Shown one piece after another: positions 44,701 through 52,559 of a DNA stretch of 64,000 nucleotides. The DNA comes from an uncultured Oscillospiraceae bacterium. Lineage in GTDB: Bacteria > Bacillota > Clostridia > Oscillospirales > Oscillospiraceae. Both the position numbers and the translations under genes were made by a program. The stretch is taken from positions 1-64,000 of the forward strand of contig CAKTMC010000009.1 of the NCBI GenBank assembly GCA_934573735.1, in the 5' to 3' direction. Each line of letters begins with the position of its first letter. Positions within the stretch are counted from its first letter, which is position 1. A model generated the notes under the pieces. It searched no databases and was not told the origin of the DNA. It saw only the letters and a program-made list of their open reading frames with translations.

Positions 44701-45567
44701 ATGAAGCGCTTACTCGGCACATATACTTGGAAGGACATTTTGTTAGACCTTATCTACTGCGTTATCGGCAGCGCGCTGGTCGGACTCAGCCTGTCGATGT
44801 TTACTATCCCGAACGACATTGCACCGGGCGGCGTGTCCGGTCTTTCGACGGCGCTTGCCTACATCACGCCTATCCGCGTGAGTATCTGGAACCTTGCCCT
44901 GAACATCCCGCTGATGCTCTGCGCGTGGAAGCTGCTCGGACCGCGCTCCCTCGCCATGACGCTTATCGCAACGGTGCTGCTCTCGGTGTTTATCGACCTG
45001 ACGGCGCTTTTGCCGACCTATCGGAACAACGCCCTCCTTGCGTCCATTTTTGGCGGAGCGTTGAGCGGACTTGGCGTTGGTCTGCTGTTTTTGCGCGGGA
45101 TAAGCACCGGCGGCACGGATCTCTTGGCGCTGATGCTGAAAAAGCCCTTTCCCAATCTTCCCTCGGGCACGATGCTGCTGGTGATAGATGCCTGCGTCGT
45201 CGCCTTTGCGGTCGTAATCTTCCGCGACATTGACGTTGCGCTCTACTCGACGATTGCCATTCTTGCGACCTCGAAGGTCATAGACGCCATCACCGAGGGC
45301 GTGGACTATGCCAAGGTCATATATACCGTCACCGACCACGGCGATGAGATAACGAACGTGCTCAACACCTATACCGACCGCGGCACGACGATAATCCCGG
45401 CGCAGGGCGGCTATACGCGAGGCGAGAAGCAGGTCGTGCTCACCGTGACGCGCCGAAATGTGCTGGCGCAGACGCTGAAGCTCATCCACCAGGTAGACCC
45501 CAAGGCCTTTACCTTTGTCATAGACTCGACCGAGGTACACGGCGAGGGCTTCAAAAGCGATATTTGA
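44701..45567 (+). CDS. YitT-family membrane protein (DUF161 + DUF2179)
   Basis: 288 residues: five or six spans in the first 170 residues (GSALVGLSLSMFTIPNDIAP and GLGVGLLFLRGISTGGTDLL are family motifs), then a soluble DUF2179 domain (TDRGTTIIPAQGGYTRGEKQ) at the end. The family is widespread in Firmicutes and its biochemical role is unknown; a transport function is often assumed. The ATG after GCGGGGG is chosen over one two codons earlier. Confidence 0.88.
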   Translation: MKRLLGTYTWKDILLDLIYCVIGSALVGLSLSMFTIPNDIAPGGVSGLSTALAYITPIRVSIWNLALNIPLMLCAWKLLGPRSLAMTLIATVLLSVFIDLTALLPTYRNNALLASIFGGALSGLGVGLLFLRGISTGGTDLLALMLKKPFPNLPSGTMLLVIDACVVAFAVVIFRDIDVALYSTIAILATSKVIDAITEGVDYAKVIYTVTDHGDEITNVLNTYTDRGTTIIPAQGGYTRGEKQVVLTVTRRNVLAQTLKLIHQVDPKAFTFVIDSTEVHGEGFKSDI

Positions 45568-45582
45568 TGTTAATCGTATAAA

Positions 45583-45618
45583 AACAGCAGGACGTGAAAA
45601 ATCGTCCTGCTGTTGATT
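45583..45618. terminator. Bidirectional terminator between yitT-like gene and hypA
   Basis: The arms AACAGCAGGACG and CGTCCTGCTGTT are separated by TGAAAAAT. T-rich sequence follows on the plus strand and A/T-rich sequence on the other, so it can end both converging transcripts. Confidence 0.88.
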
Positions 45619-45960
45619 TTATTCCGCTTCTATTTCTTTAAGCGTCAGCTCACGGCCGGATATGGGGGTGAGCTTTTTGCCGCCGCAGTTTGGGCAGACA
45701 AGCTTATCAAGGTCGGCGATGAACTTTTCGCCGCAGTCGATGCACTGGGCGCTTCCCGCCAGCGTCTCGACCGCAAGCTCCGTATTCTCATACGCCGTAC
45801 CCTCGCGCACCGCCTGCCAGCAATCGACCAGATACGCCGGGACAACGCCCGAGAGCGAGCCGACCTCGACGGTAATTTTATTCACGCAGACAAGCTCCTC
45901 ATCGCGGGCGATATTATCGACCATCTTGAGCAGCGCGTCGCAGATGCCAAGCTCGTGCAT
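45619..45960 (-). CDS. hypA: Hydrogenase maturation nickel-binding protein HypA
   Basis: 113 residues: the N-terminal MHELGI nickel site, VGSLSGVVPAYLVDCW, and the zinc-binding CIDCGEKF...CPNCGGKK domain. HypA loads nickel into [NiFe]-hydrogenases and sometimes urease. No hydrogenase or other hyp gene is in the window. Its start codon overlaps the stop of the upstream oxidoreductase (TAATG), so the two are translated together. Confidence 0.9.
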   Translation of the reverse strand: MHELGICDALLKMVDNIARDEELVCVNKITVEVGSLSGVVPAYLVDCWQAVREGTAYENTELAVETLAGSAQCIDCGEKFIADLDKLVCPNCGGKKLTPISGRELTLKEIEAE

Positions 45961-48641
45961 TACTTCTTGACCGCCTTCTTGACTATGCCGCTTGTGCGCT
46001 TGACGAGGTTTTCCGCAACCTTGATGGGCATGGTCTCAAAGGGAGCGGCGTGCCAGTCGCGCACCTTCTTGAGATGTATCGCGTCAAACTTGCACTTGGT
46101 CGTGCACAGTCCGCAGCCGATGCAGAGATAGCTGTCAACCTTGGTCGCGCCGCAGCCAAGGCAGCGGGCGCACTCCTTGCGCACCTGCTCCTCGGTGAAG
46201 GTCACACGCGCATCGGCAAAGCTCTTTGCCTTGGCGGCGTTGTAGCCCGGAAGCTGGCGGTGCTCCTTGTCAAAGCCGCCGACTCCGATAAGCGCGTGAT
46301 CCTTGTCGAGGGCGCGGTACTCGCGGCGGTCACGCCCTGCGGTGAGCGTCTGGCCGGGATGGACGTAGCGGTGCAGGGAGATAGCGGCCTCCTTACCGGC
46401 GGCAATGGCGTCGATGGCAAACTTGGGACCGGTGTAGCAGTCGCCGCCGACAAAAATATCGGGCTGGGCGGTCTGATAGGTCAGTGCGTCCGCCTCGGCA
46501 GCGCCCTTCTTGCCGGTCTTCATTGCGCCGACGTCGAGCGTGCCCCAGTCGATGCTCTGACCGACGGCGCCGATAACGCTGTCAAGCTCCAGAGTCTCAA
46601 ACTTACCGGTGCCGACAGGCTTACGGCGGCCCTTCTCGTCCGCCTCGCCGAGCTCCATGAGCTCAACTCGGAGAGCCTTGACCTTGCCGTCCTCGCCGAG
46701 GATCTCCACGGGAGCGCTGAGGAAGCGGAACTTCACGCCCTCCTCCATGGCCTCCTTGACCTCGTCGGGGTCTGCGGGCATTTCCGCCTCACTGCGGCGA
46801 TAGATAATATAAGTCTCCTCCGCACCGAGACGCACTGCACTGCGGCACACGTCCATGGCGACATTGCCGCCGCCGATGACGGCGCAGCGCTTGCCTATCT
46901 CGGGCTTTGCTCCGAGGTTTACCTCACGCAGGAAGTCAACGCCGCCGAACACGCCCTCAAGCTCCTCGCCGGGGATATTGAGCTTTGCAGACTTCTGCGC
47001 GCCGATTGCAAGGTAGAAGCCCTTGTAGCCCTCGTCACGAAGCTGCTGTATCGTTATATCCTTGCCTACCTCAACGCCGCACTTAAATTCAACGCCCATC
47101 TCCTTGAGGATGTCTATCTCGGCGTTAAGCACGTCCTTCTCAAGACGGAAGGATGGGATGCCGAGGGTGAGCATACCGCCGGGAACGGGGTTGCGGTCAA
47201 ATACGGTGACGGGGTAGCCCTTGAGCGCAAGATAATATGCGCAGCTCATGCCGGCGGGGCCTGCACCGATGACGGCAATCTTTTCGGTGTAGGGTCTGCC
47301 TATCTGGTTTACCATCTTGGGGACAAAGCGGGTCTCCTCGTGCATATCGTGGTCGGCGATAAAGCGCTTGACCTCGTCGATGGCGACTGCCTCATCGACA
47401 TTGCCGCGGGTGCATTCCGCCTCGCAGCGCTTGTTGCATATGCGTCCGCAGACGGCGGGGAAGGGGTTTTCGGTCTTGATAAGCTCAAGAGCCTCGGTAT
47501 AGCGCCCCTGAGCGGCAAGCTTCAGGTAGCCCTGTACGGGGATGTGAGCGGGACAGGCCGCCTTGCAGGGCGCAGTGCCGCTGGGGAGAACGTCCTCGCG
47601 GTTTTCGCGGTAGTTCTCGTTGACGGCCTTGGAGAAGTTGAAGCTGTCGGTTATCTTGAAATACTTGGGGGGCGTAGTGTCGTTTGTGGAGCAGAGCTTC
47701 TGACCGAGCTTCAGAGCGTTGCCGGGGCAGACCTCGACGCACTGGGCGCAGGCCACGCACTTTGCCTCATCGACCTCGGCGACGAAGTTTGAACGTATGG
47801 CGTCACGCGCTCCGAACATCATGGCGGCGCGCAGACCAAAGCAGGCGCAGGAACAGCAGTTGCATATTGCGGATGTCTCGCCGACGCCCTCAATGTTCGG
47901 GATATCATGCATGAGACCGTTGTCCTCGGCGCGCTTGAGTATCTCGTATGCCTCCTCGCGGCTTATCTGACGGGCGCGGCCGGTGCGTATGTAGTGCTCC
48001 GCACCCTTGCCCATCTGAACGCACATATCCTCGGCAAGATGACCGCAGCCGTCTCCGAGCAGGGTACGCGAGGCGCGGCAGGAGCAGGGGGAAACGGAGA
48101 ATAGGTCGTATTTATTGAGGTAATAGGAAAGCCTCTCGTCCTCGGTCACGCCGGGGATACCCTCAAGCGCGCTCTCGACCGGGATAACGCGCATAAGACC
48201 GTAGCCGTCGGGCAGCAGGGGACCGAGCGCCTGCATACGCAGACGGGTGTACTCCTCAAAGGCGCGGCCGACCTCGGGATGCTCGGCCATGAGCTTCTGG
48301 TTATTTACCATCATTTCGAGGATACCGGGGGCGAATATCTGCATATAATAGGTGTCCTCGCCGAGCTCCTTGTTAAATACGCGGCGGAACACGCCGTAGT
48401 AGACAAGATTATCGAGCAGGGGCTGTATCTCCGCGACGCTTTTCCCCACCTTGGCAGCTATCCACGGCGCGGTGCGCTCCTTGCGCAGTCCAACGGCAAT
48501 GGCGAGATCCGCCTCGTCGTCGGAGACGATGTTCTCCATGCAGTAGTATTCGGGTGCGTTTTCGTCTATCTTGACGAGCATACCGGAAGCGCCGCCAATG
48601 ATTTTTGCGAGCTTCACTATTTTGGGTCTTAGCTGTGCCAT
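45960..48641 (-). CDS. Multidomain iron-sulfur flavoprotein, GltD-like NAD(P)H oxidoreductase
   Basis: 893 residues. An N-terminal Cys-rich module (PCSCRASRTLLGDGCG, CNCCSCACFG; about 1-290) leads to a ferredoxin motif (CVACAQCVEVCPGNALKLG). Next come a GltD-type Fe-S domain (CKAACPAHIPVQGYLK, CGRICNKRCEAECTRG; about 345-440) and the FAD site VIGAGPAGMSCAYYLALKG near 455. The NAD(P)H site VIGGGNVAMDVCRSAVRLGA lies near 590, and a C-terminal ferredoxin region has CARCLGCGA and CIGCGLCTTKCKFDAI. It should pass electrons between NAD(P)H, flavin and ferredoxin-like clusters. Its location between the two dehydratase-like operons suggests it feeds their activase; this is inference. Confidence 0.85.
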   Translation of the reverse strand: MAQLRPKIVKLAKIIGGASGMLVKIDENAPEYYCMENIVSDDEADLAIAVGLRKERTAPWIAAKVGKSVAEIQPLLDNLVYYGVFRRVFNKELGEDTYYMQIFAPGILEMMVNNQKLMAEHPEVGRAFEEYTRLRMQALGPLLPDGYGLMRVIPVESALEGIPGVTEDERLSYYLNKYDLFSVSPCSCRASRTLLGDGCGHLAEDMCVQMGKGAEHYIRTGRARQISREEAYEILKRAEDNGLMHDIPNIEGVGETSAICNCCSCACFGLRAAMMFGARDAIRSNFVAEVDEAKCVACAQCVEVCPGNALKLGQKLCSTNDTTPPKYFKITDSFNFSKAVNENYRENREDVLPSGTAPCKAACPAHIPVQGYLKLAAQGRYTEALELIKTENPFPAVCGRICNKRCEAECTRGNVDEAVAIDEVKRFIADHDMHEETRFVPKMVNQIGRPYTEKIAVIGAGPAGMSCAYYLALKGYPVTVFDRNPVPGGMLTLGIPSFRLEKDVLNAEIDILKEMGVEFKCGVEVGKDITIQQLRDEGYKGFYLAIGAQKSAKLNIPGEELEGVFGGVDFLREVNLGAKPEIGKRCAVIGGGNVAMDVCRSAVRLGAEETYIIYRRSEAEMPADPDEVKEAMEEGVKFRFLSAPVEILGEDGKVKALRVELMELGEADEKGRRKPVGTGKFETLELDSVIGAVGQSIDWGTLDVGAMKTGKKGAAEADALTYQTAQPDIFVGGDCYTGPKFAIDAIAAGKEAAISLHRYVHPGQTLTAGRDRREYRALDKDHALIGVGGFDKEHRQLPGYNAAKAKSFADARVTFTEEQVRKECARCLGCGATKVDSYLCIGCGLCTTKCKFDAIHLKKVRDWHAAPFETMPIKVAENLVKRTSGIVKKAVKK

Positions 48642-48820
48642 ATCAAATTCTCCCTCTCATATAAAAATTTCCTGTGACATCAAGCTGAGTCAATTATACT
48701 TGAACAGCGCCCTCTTTACAAGCGATTATGAAAATTTTCGGGGGAATTTATTGCCGGGGCGCTTGGGGATTGGGACAAGCACCAAGGTTCGACCCTCCGG
48801 CAAGTCTCAGTCCCGGCACA

Positions 48821-48866
48821 CCCTCAGTCTCGGCAACGCCGAGCCAGTTCCCCCTAAAGGGGAAGC
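48821..48866 (-). repeat. Dispersed hairpin repeat, copy 3 (reverse orientation)
   Basis: On the minus strand it reads GCTTCCCCTTTAGGGGGAAC, then CTCGGCGTTGCCGAG and ACTGAGGG: two stem-loops and the ACTGAGGG end shared with the other copies. Confidence 0.7.
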
Positions 48867-49031
48867 AAAGGCAAAGCACCGATTTATACTCTGCACATTG
48901 AAAGCTCCTGCCAAACATACACATCACGGTATTGTGTATAAATTATCATCAAGTCTGCGCGGATATGCCCCAAACCGGACAAAATGCACAGAATGTATAG
49001 GCTTTTTGAGCCGCTAAAGGGTCGCTTTACC

Positions 49032-49060
49032 TTGACGTTTTGCTCAAAATGTGTTAATAT
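49032..49060 (+). promoter_or_regulatory. Promoter of dehydratase-like operon 2
   Basis: TTGACG and TAATAT are separated by 17 bp. The start codon lies about 68 bp beyond the -10 element. The layout resembles the operon-1 promoter. Confidence 0.8.
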
Positions 49061-49128
49061 TCTCGCAGACATGCCATGCTCGTAATAAAATTTTTCCGTG
49101 TGGTAAAAATGAAAAAGAGGTGTATTGC

Positions 49129-50316
49129 TTGAAAGACCTTAAGCATCTTATCTACTTTGAAAACCTCCTTCAGGACGCACAGAATGAACTCGTCACTAAG
49201 GCGGTTGAAGAAGGAAAGTTCGCTCTGGGATACAACTGCTACTATGTCCCTGAGGTTCTGCTCAACCTGCCCGGCTGCTTCTCAAGCCGTCTGCGCGCAC
49301 CCCGCTGCGTTTCCACTGACCTCGCAAGCTACTACATGACCACCCGTACCTGTCCCTATGCCCGCTCCATCCTCGAGCGCGCCATCGAGGGCGGCTACAA
49401 CTACCTTGACGCTCTGCTCGGTGCAGAGTCCTGCGCCACCATGGAGCGTATGGAGGAGCACTTCTTCCTGATAAACCCCGTCAAGAACCCCCGCTTCTTC
49501 GTCACCCAGATCGACCCGCCCATGAAGGGCGACAAGACCAACCTTGACTACTACAAGGCACAGGTCAAGCTCAAGATCGTTGATGAGCTCCAGTCCCGCT
49601 TCGGCGTTGACGTCTCCGATGAGGCAATGCGCGAGGCCATCAAGGATCACAACGAAATAAGCCGCATCATCACCGAGATAGGCAGCTTCCGCAAGAGCGA
49701 CAACCCGAACATCACCGGCTATGAGTTCCACGTCATAAACCTCGTCAGCCAGGTCTGCCCGCACTACCTCATCAAGCCCTATCTGGAGGAGACTCTGGAG
49801 GAGCTCAAGACCCGTGAGCCGGAAGAGAAGTTCCCGTTCCGCGCCCGCGTAGTCCTCGTCGGCTCCGAGGTGGACGATCCCGAGTTTACAAAGCTCATCG
49901 AGACCTGCGGCGCGATGGTCGTTGCCGACCGCTACTGCTTCGGCAGCTTCCCCGGCCGCGAGCAGATAGAAATTCGCCCCGGCGAGACCGCGTTCGACGC
50001 CATCTGCCGCCACTACCTGCACTGGAACCAGTGCGCCCGCTTCATGGACGGCGAGAAGATAGAGCAGCGTCACGCCGAAGTCACCAAGCTCGTGCACGAC
50101 TTCAAGGCTGACGGCGTTATCTACGAGAACATGAAGTTCTGCGAGTTCTGGAGCTACGAAAAGGTTCTGGCTCACCATATCTTTACCGAGGAGCTGCACA
50201 TTCCCTGCTGCACCATCGAGAAGGAATATGCCCTCGGCGCTGTCGGTCAGCTCCGTACCCGCTTCCAGGCCTTCATAGAGTCTCTGGAAATCAAGTCCAT
50301 TCAGGGAGGCAAATAA
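49129..50316 (+). CDS. 2-hydroxyacyl-CoA dehydratase-superfamily small subunit (operon 2)
   Basis: 395-residue paralogue of the operon-1 small subunit, starting with the same block (KDLKHLIYFENLLQ) from a TTG with AGAGG upstream. Cys37, Cys75, Cys102 and Cys338 are conserved; Cys106 of the operon-1 protein is not. CPYARSILERAIEGGYNYL and GQLRTRFQAFIES are family signatures. A segment around 110-140 diverges most between paralogues and may shape substrate choice. Like its partner it uses codons resembling the ribosomal genes. An upstream extension of the frame lacks a ribosome-binding site. Confidence 0.85.
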   Translation: MKDLKHLIYFENLLQDAQNELVTKAVEEGKFALGYNCYYVPEVLLNLPGCFSSRLRAPRCVSTDLASYYMTTRTCPYARSILERAIEGGYNYLDALLGAESCATMERMEEHFFLINPVKNPRFFVTQIDPPMKGDKTNLDYYKAQVKLKIVDELQSRFGVDVSDEAMREAIKDHNEISRIITEIGSFRKSDNPNITGYEFHVINLVSQVCPHYLIKPYLEETLEELKTREPEEKFPFRARVVLVGSEVDDPEFTKLIETCGAMVVADRYCFGSFPGREQIEIRPGETAFDAICRHYLHWNQCARFMDGEKIEQRHAEVTKLVHDFKADGVIYENMKFCEFWSYEKVLAHHIFTEELHIPCCTIEKEYALGAVGQLRTRFQAFIESLEIKSIQGGK

Positions 50317-50317
50317 G

Positions 50318-51925
50318 ATGAAGATTACCGATAAAATAATTGCTTCTATTGATAAAAAGCTTGAGCGCTTCGACCCCATCTGGCAGGCCGAGCACGGCGT
50401 AGGCGGCCAGCGCAGCCGTTACTACGACAAGACCGGCGTTGCCAAATGGCGTGAGTGGCGCGGCGTGAAGGACACGATGGTGGACTACGTCGCATGGCTC
50501 AATAACCTTCTGGCCATGGGCAAGATGGTCGCCTCCGCCCCCATCCCCTGCCTCAAGGGCTTCTGGGAATACCGCTGGATGGGCTCCTACCTCGGCACCT
50601 TTATGTTTATCGACCGTCTGTTCGAGGGCTACCGCGGCTACGAGCTGAAGATAGCTCACCTGAACATGCACGCCATCGTCCAGAGCCTGACCGGCAAAAT
50701 CGCGCTCGTCCTCGCAAACGACAAGCGCCTTGGCGGCGGCCCGCTGAGCGACGTTATGGTTCCGATGGACGAGGTTCTGCCCCCGCTGTTTATGAAGGGC
50801 TTCAAGGATCTTATCCCCATCCCGCTCCAGACCCTGCCTGAGTTCATCATCTGCGATGTTGACCAGCACATCGAACCTTACTACATAGACGTTGCCGAGT
50901 CCTACGGTCTGCCCGCGGACGTCTGCTCCCGCTGCGCGGCCGAGACCGGCGTTGCCATCGACGACGCCTTCCCAATCATCGGCAAGGCTTTCGTCACCAC
51001 GAACATGCCCTGCAATGCATCCGAGTGCACCTCCATGTTCCAGCGCCGCCGCGTGAATCTGCCTGACTTCCCCGTAACTCTCGCTATGATTCACAACGAG
51101 CCGGGCGCACACCCCTACTCCACCCAAATGCTCAAGGACGCTATCGCCTTTGTCGAGAAGGAATACGGCGTGAAGTACGACTGGAACGAGCTGTTCAAGT
51201 ATGCAGAGCTTATGAACGAGCAGAACACCATCGAGCTTGAGAAGTGGGACTACTTCAAGACCCCGTACTCCCCGCTCGTCGGCATCGCCGAAACTCTGTA
51301 CCGTCTGTACGCATGGGCGTCCGTCAACGGTCAGGATCCGTACTTCAACAAGGTCGACCGCAAGGTCATCAAGATCATGCGCAAGGCATACGACGAGAAG
51401 TACGAGCCGTTCGGCGGCAAGACCCGTCACCGCGCCTTCCTGTGGGGACCCTCCGCTGTTTACTACACCGACTTCCCGACCTGGACTCAGAACTGCTGGG
51501 GCATCAATATCGTCCTGAACATGGACTCCACCATGGGTCACAACATGATCAGCACGACCGATCCGGAGCAGGCCATCAAGGATCTGGCTCTGTTCTCCGA
51601 GAAGGCCACCATGCGTCACCACGCTGTCGGCGGCTGGGAGAACGTCAACGCCATCTGGGAGTGGGCAAAGAACTTCAACTGCGACATGGTTCTCTTCAAT
51701 GACAACATCGCCTGCAAGGGCATGCTCGGCGTCCACGCCGTCATGGAGGAGCAGGCTCGCGAGCTGGGCTTCCACTTCATCTTTGTTGAGCATGACCTTG
51801 AGGACTGCCGTACCGTTTCCCGTCAGGATATGAGAAACTGCATCAACAACTACATGTCCGTTGTTCTCAACGAGAAGCCTCTCGACCCGACCATAGTCGA
51901 GTTCGACGACTCCATGGCATACTGA
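50318..51925 (+). CDS. 2-hydroxyacyl-CoA dehydratase-superfamily large subunit (operon 2)
   Basis: 535-residue paralogue of the operon-1 large subunit. Shared blocks include WREWRGVKDTM, FIICDVDQHIEPYYIDVAES, GLPADVCSRCAAETG (C203, C206), PCNASECTSMF (C232, C237), TQNCWGINIVLNMDS and EDCRTVSRQDMRNCINNYMS. It starts one base after the small-subunit stop, with GGAGG in that gene's end. Both large subunits end in F-D-D-S-M-(A/T)-(Y/W), a striking conserved C-terminus. No activase gene follows in this operon. Confidence 0.8.
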   Translation: MKITDKIIASIDKKLERFDPIWQAEHGVGGQRSRYYDKTGVAKWREWRGVKDTMVDYVAWLNNLLAMGKMVASAPIPCLKGFWEYRWMGSYLGTFMFIDRLFEGYRGYELKIAHLNMHAIVQSLTGKIALVLANDKRLGGGPLSDVMVPMDEVLPPLFMKGFKDLIPIPLQTLPEFIICDVDQHIEPYYIDVAESYGLPADVCSRCAAETGVAIDDAFPIIGKAFVTTNMPCNASECTSMFQRRRVNLPDFPVTLAMIHNEPGAHPYSTQMLKDAIAFVEKEYGVKYDWNELFKYAELMNEQNTIELEKWDYFKTPYSPLVGIAETLYRLYAWASVNGQDPYFNKVDRKVIKIMRKAYDEKYEPFGGKTRHRAFLWGPSAVYYTDFPTWTQNCWGINIVLNMDSTMGHNMISTTDPEQAIKDLALFSEKATMRHHAVGGWENVNAIWEWAKNFNCDMVLFNDNIACKGMLGVHAVMEEQARELGFHFIFVEHDLEDCRTVSRQDMRNCINNYMSVVLNEKPLDPTIVEFDDSMAY

Positions 51926-51942
51926 GAAAGGCAGGATAGTAC

Positions 51943-52128
51943 ATGAAAAAGTTTGTAAAATTCATATTCGTGCTTCTGAAGAAGCTTGTTGTCATCGGGC
52001 TTGTCGGCTTTGTGGCTACCTTCGCGCTGTATATGTTCAACGGCGAGAATAAGCTCATCTATTACGTCATCCGCCCCCTGCTCAACAAGCACTATGACTC
52101 TCAGGTCAGAGACAGAAGAATAGTCTGA
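51943..52128 (+). CDS. Small single-span membrane protein (operon 2)
   Basis: 61 residues: a basic N-terminus (KKFVKFIFVLLKK), one span (LVVIGLVGFVATFALYMF) and a polar tail with YYVIRPLLNKHYDSQ. The tail matches the operon-1 small protein at V-x-x-P-x-L-x-KHYD. The N-terminal CxxC of that protein is absent. Terminates the operon and is followed by a terminator. Confidence 0.78.
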   Translation: MKKFVKFIFVLLKKLVVIGLVGFVATFALYMFNGENKLIYYVIRPLLNKHYDSQVRDRRIV

Positions 52129-52145
52129 CAAACGATATATAGCTT

Positions 52146-52181
52146 TCCCCCTCCTGCCAATCGGCAGGAGGGGGATTGTTT
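52146..52181 (+). terminator. Terminator of dehydratase-like operon 2
   Basis: The stem TCCCCCTCCTGCC/GGCAGGAGGGGGA has an AATC loop and is followed by TTGTTTTG. Confidence 0.92.
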
Positions 52182-52257
52182 TGCGTGCTTAGTTGCCTGC
52201 GCTGAGCTTGACCGTGCAGATTTTTGTCACGGCGGGGCTGTATATTCTGAGGGAAAA

Positions 52258-52304
52258 CCTTCAGTCACCTACGGTGACAGCTCCCCGGAGAGGGGAGCCA
52301 AGGG
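52258..52304 (-). repeat. Dispersed hairpin repeat, copy 4 (reverse orientation)
   Basis: On the minus strand it reads CCCTTGGCTCCCCTCTCCGG, then GGAGCTGTCACCGTAGGTGA and CTGAAGG. The TTGGCTCCCCT start and the GTCACC/GGTGAC stem match the other copies. Confidence 0.75.
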
Positions 52305-52469
52305 CGCAAACTAAGTCAAAGCGCAGGTTTTATTCTTGTACAGTCCCGAAATCGGCGCAGCTTGCCTCAATCTACCACCGTCATTCTCTCTAAAGGGACT
52401 AGGCAGCAATGACGGGTAACTTTAAGACTCCCGCGTTGATTTTCACGTTTTCTTATTTCACATTTACGC

Positions 52470-52515
52470 AAAAAAGCCCCGCCTGTGGAGCGCTGCACTC
52501 AACAGGCGGGGCTAA
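52470..52515 (-). terminator. Terminator of pepF
   Basis: On the minus strand AGCCCCGCCTGT/ACAGGCGGGGCT encloses a loop of about 18 bases and is followed by TTTTTT. Confidence 0.9.
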
Positions 52516-52559
52516 GCTATATCTATATTATACTATTATATTATCCTATCCTGCGCCGC

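Larger units (their letters stand above)
48642..49128. other. Intergenic region with repeat and promoter of operon 2
   Basis: 487 bp between the divergent oxidoreductase and operon 2. It holds a reverse-oriented dispersed hairpin repeat near 48821-48866 and then the operon-2 promoter. No supported gene. Confidence 0.7.
52129..52559. other. Intergenic region with terminators and repeat, no gene
   Basis: 431 bp. It contains the operon-2 terminator, a reverse-oriented dispersed repeat at 52258-52304, unremarkable sequence, and the minus-strand pepF terminator. Confidence 0.7.

Noticed and set aside
45619..45960. A hydrogenase maturation cluster
   Set aside because: Only hypA is present; hypB-F and structural hydrogenase genes were looked for in the flanks and not found.
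46050..47792. Plus-strand open frame of 580 codons inside the flavoprotein gene
   Set aside because: Antisense shadow; the minus strand encodes intact FAD, NAD(P)H and ferredoxin motifs.
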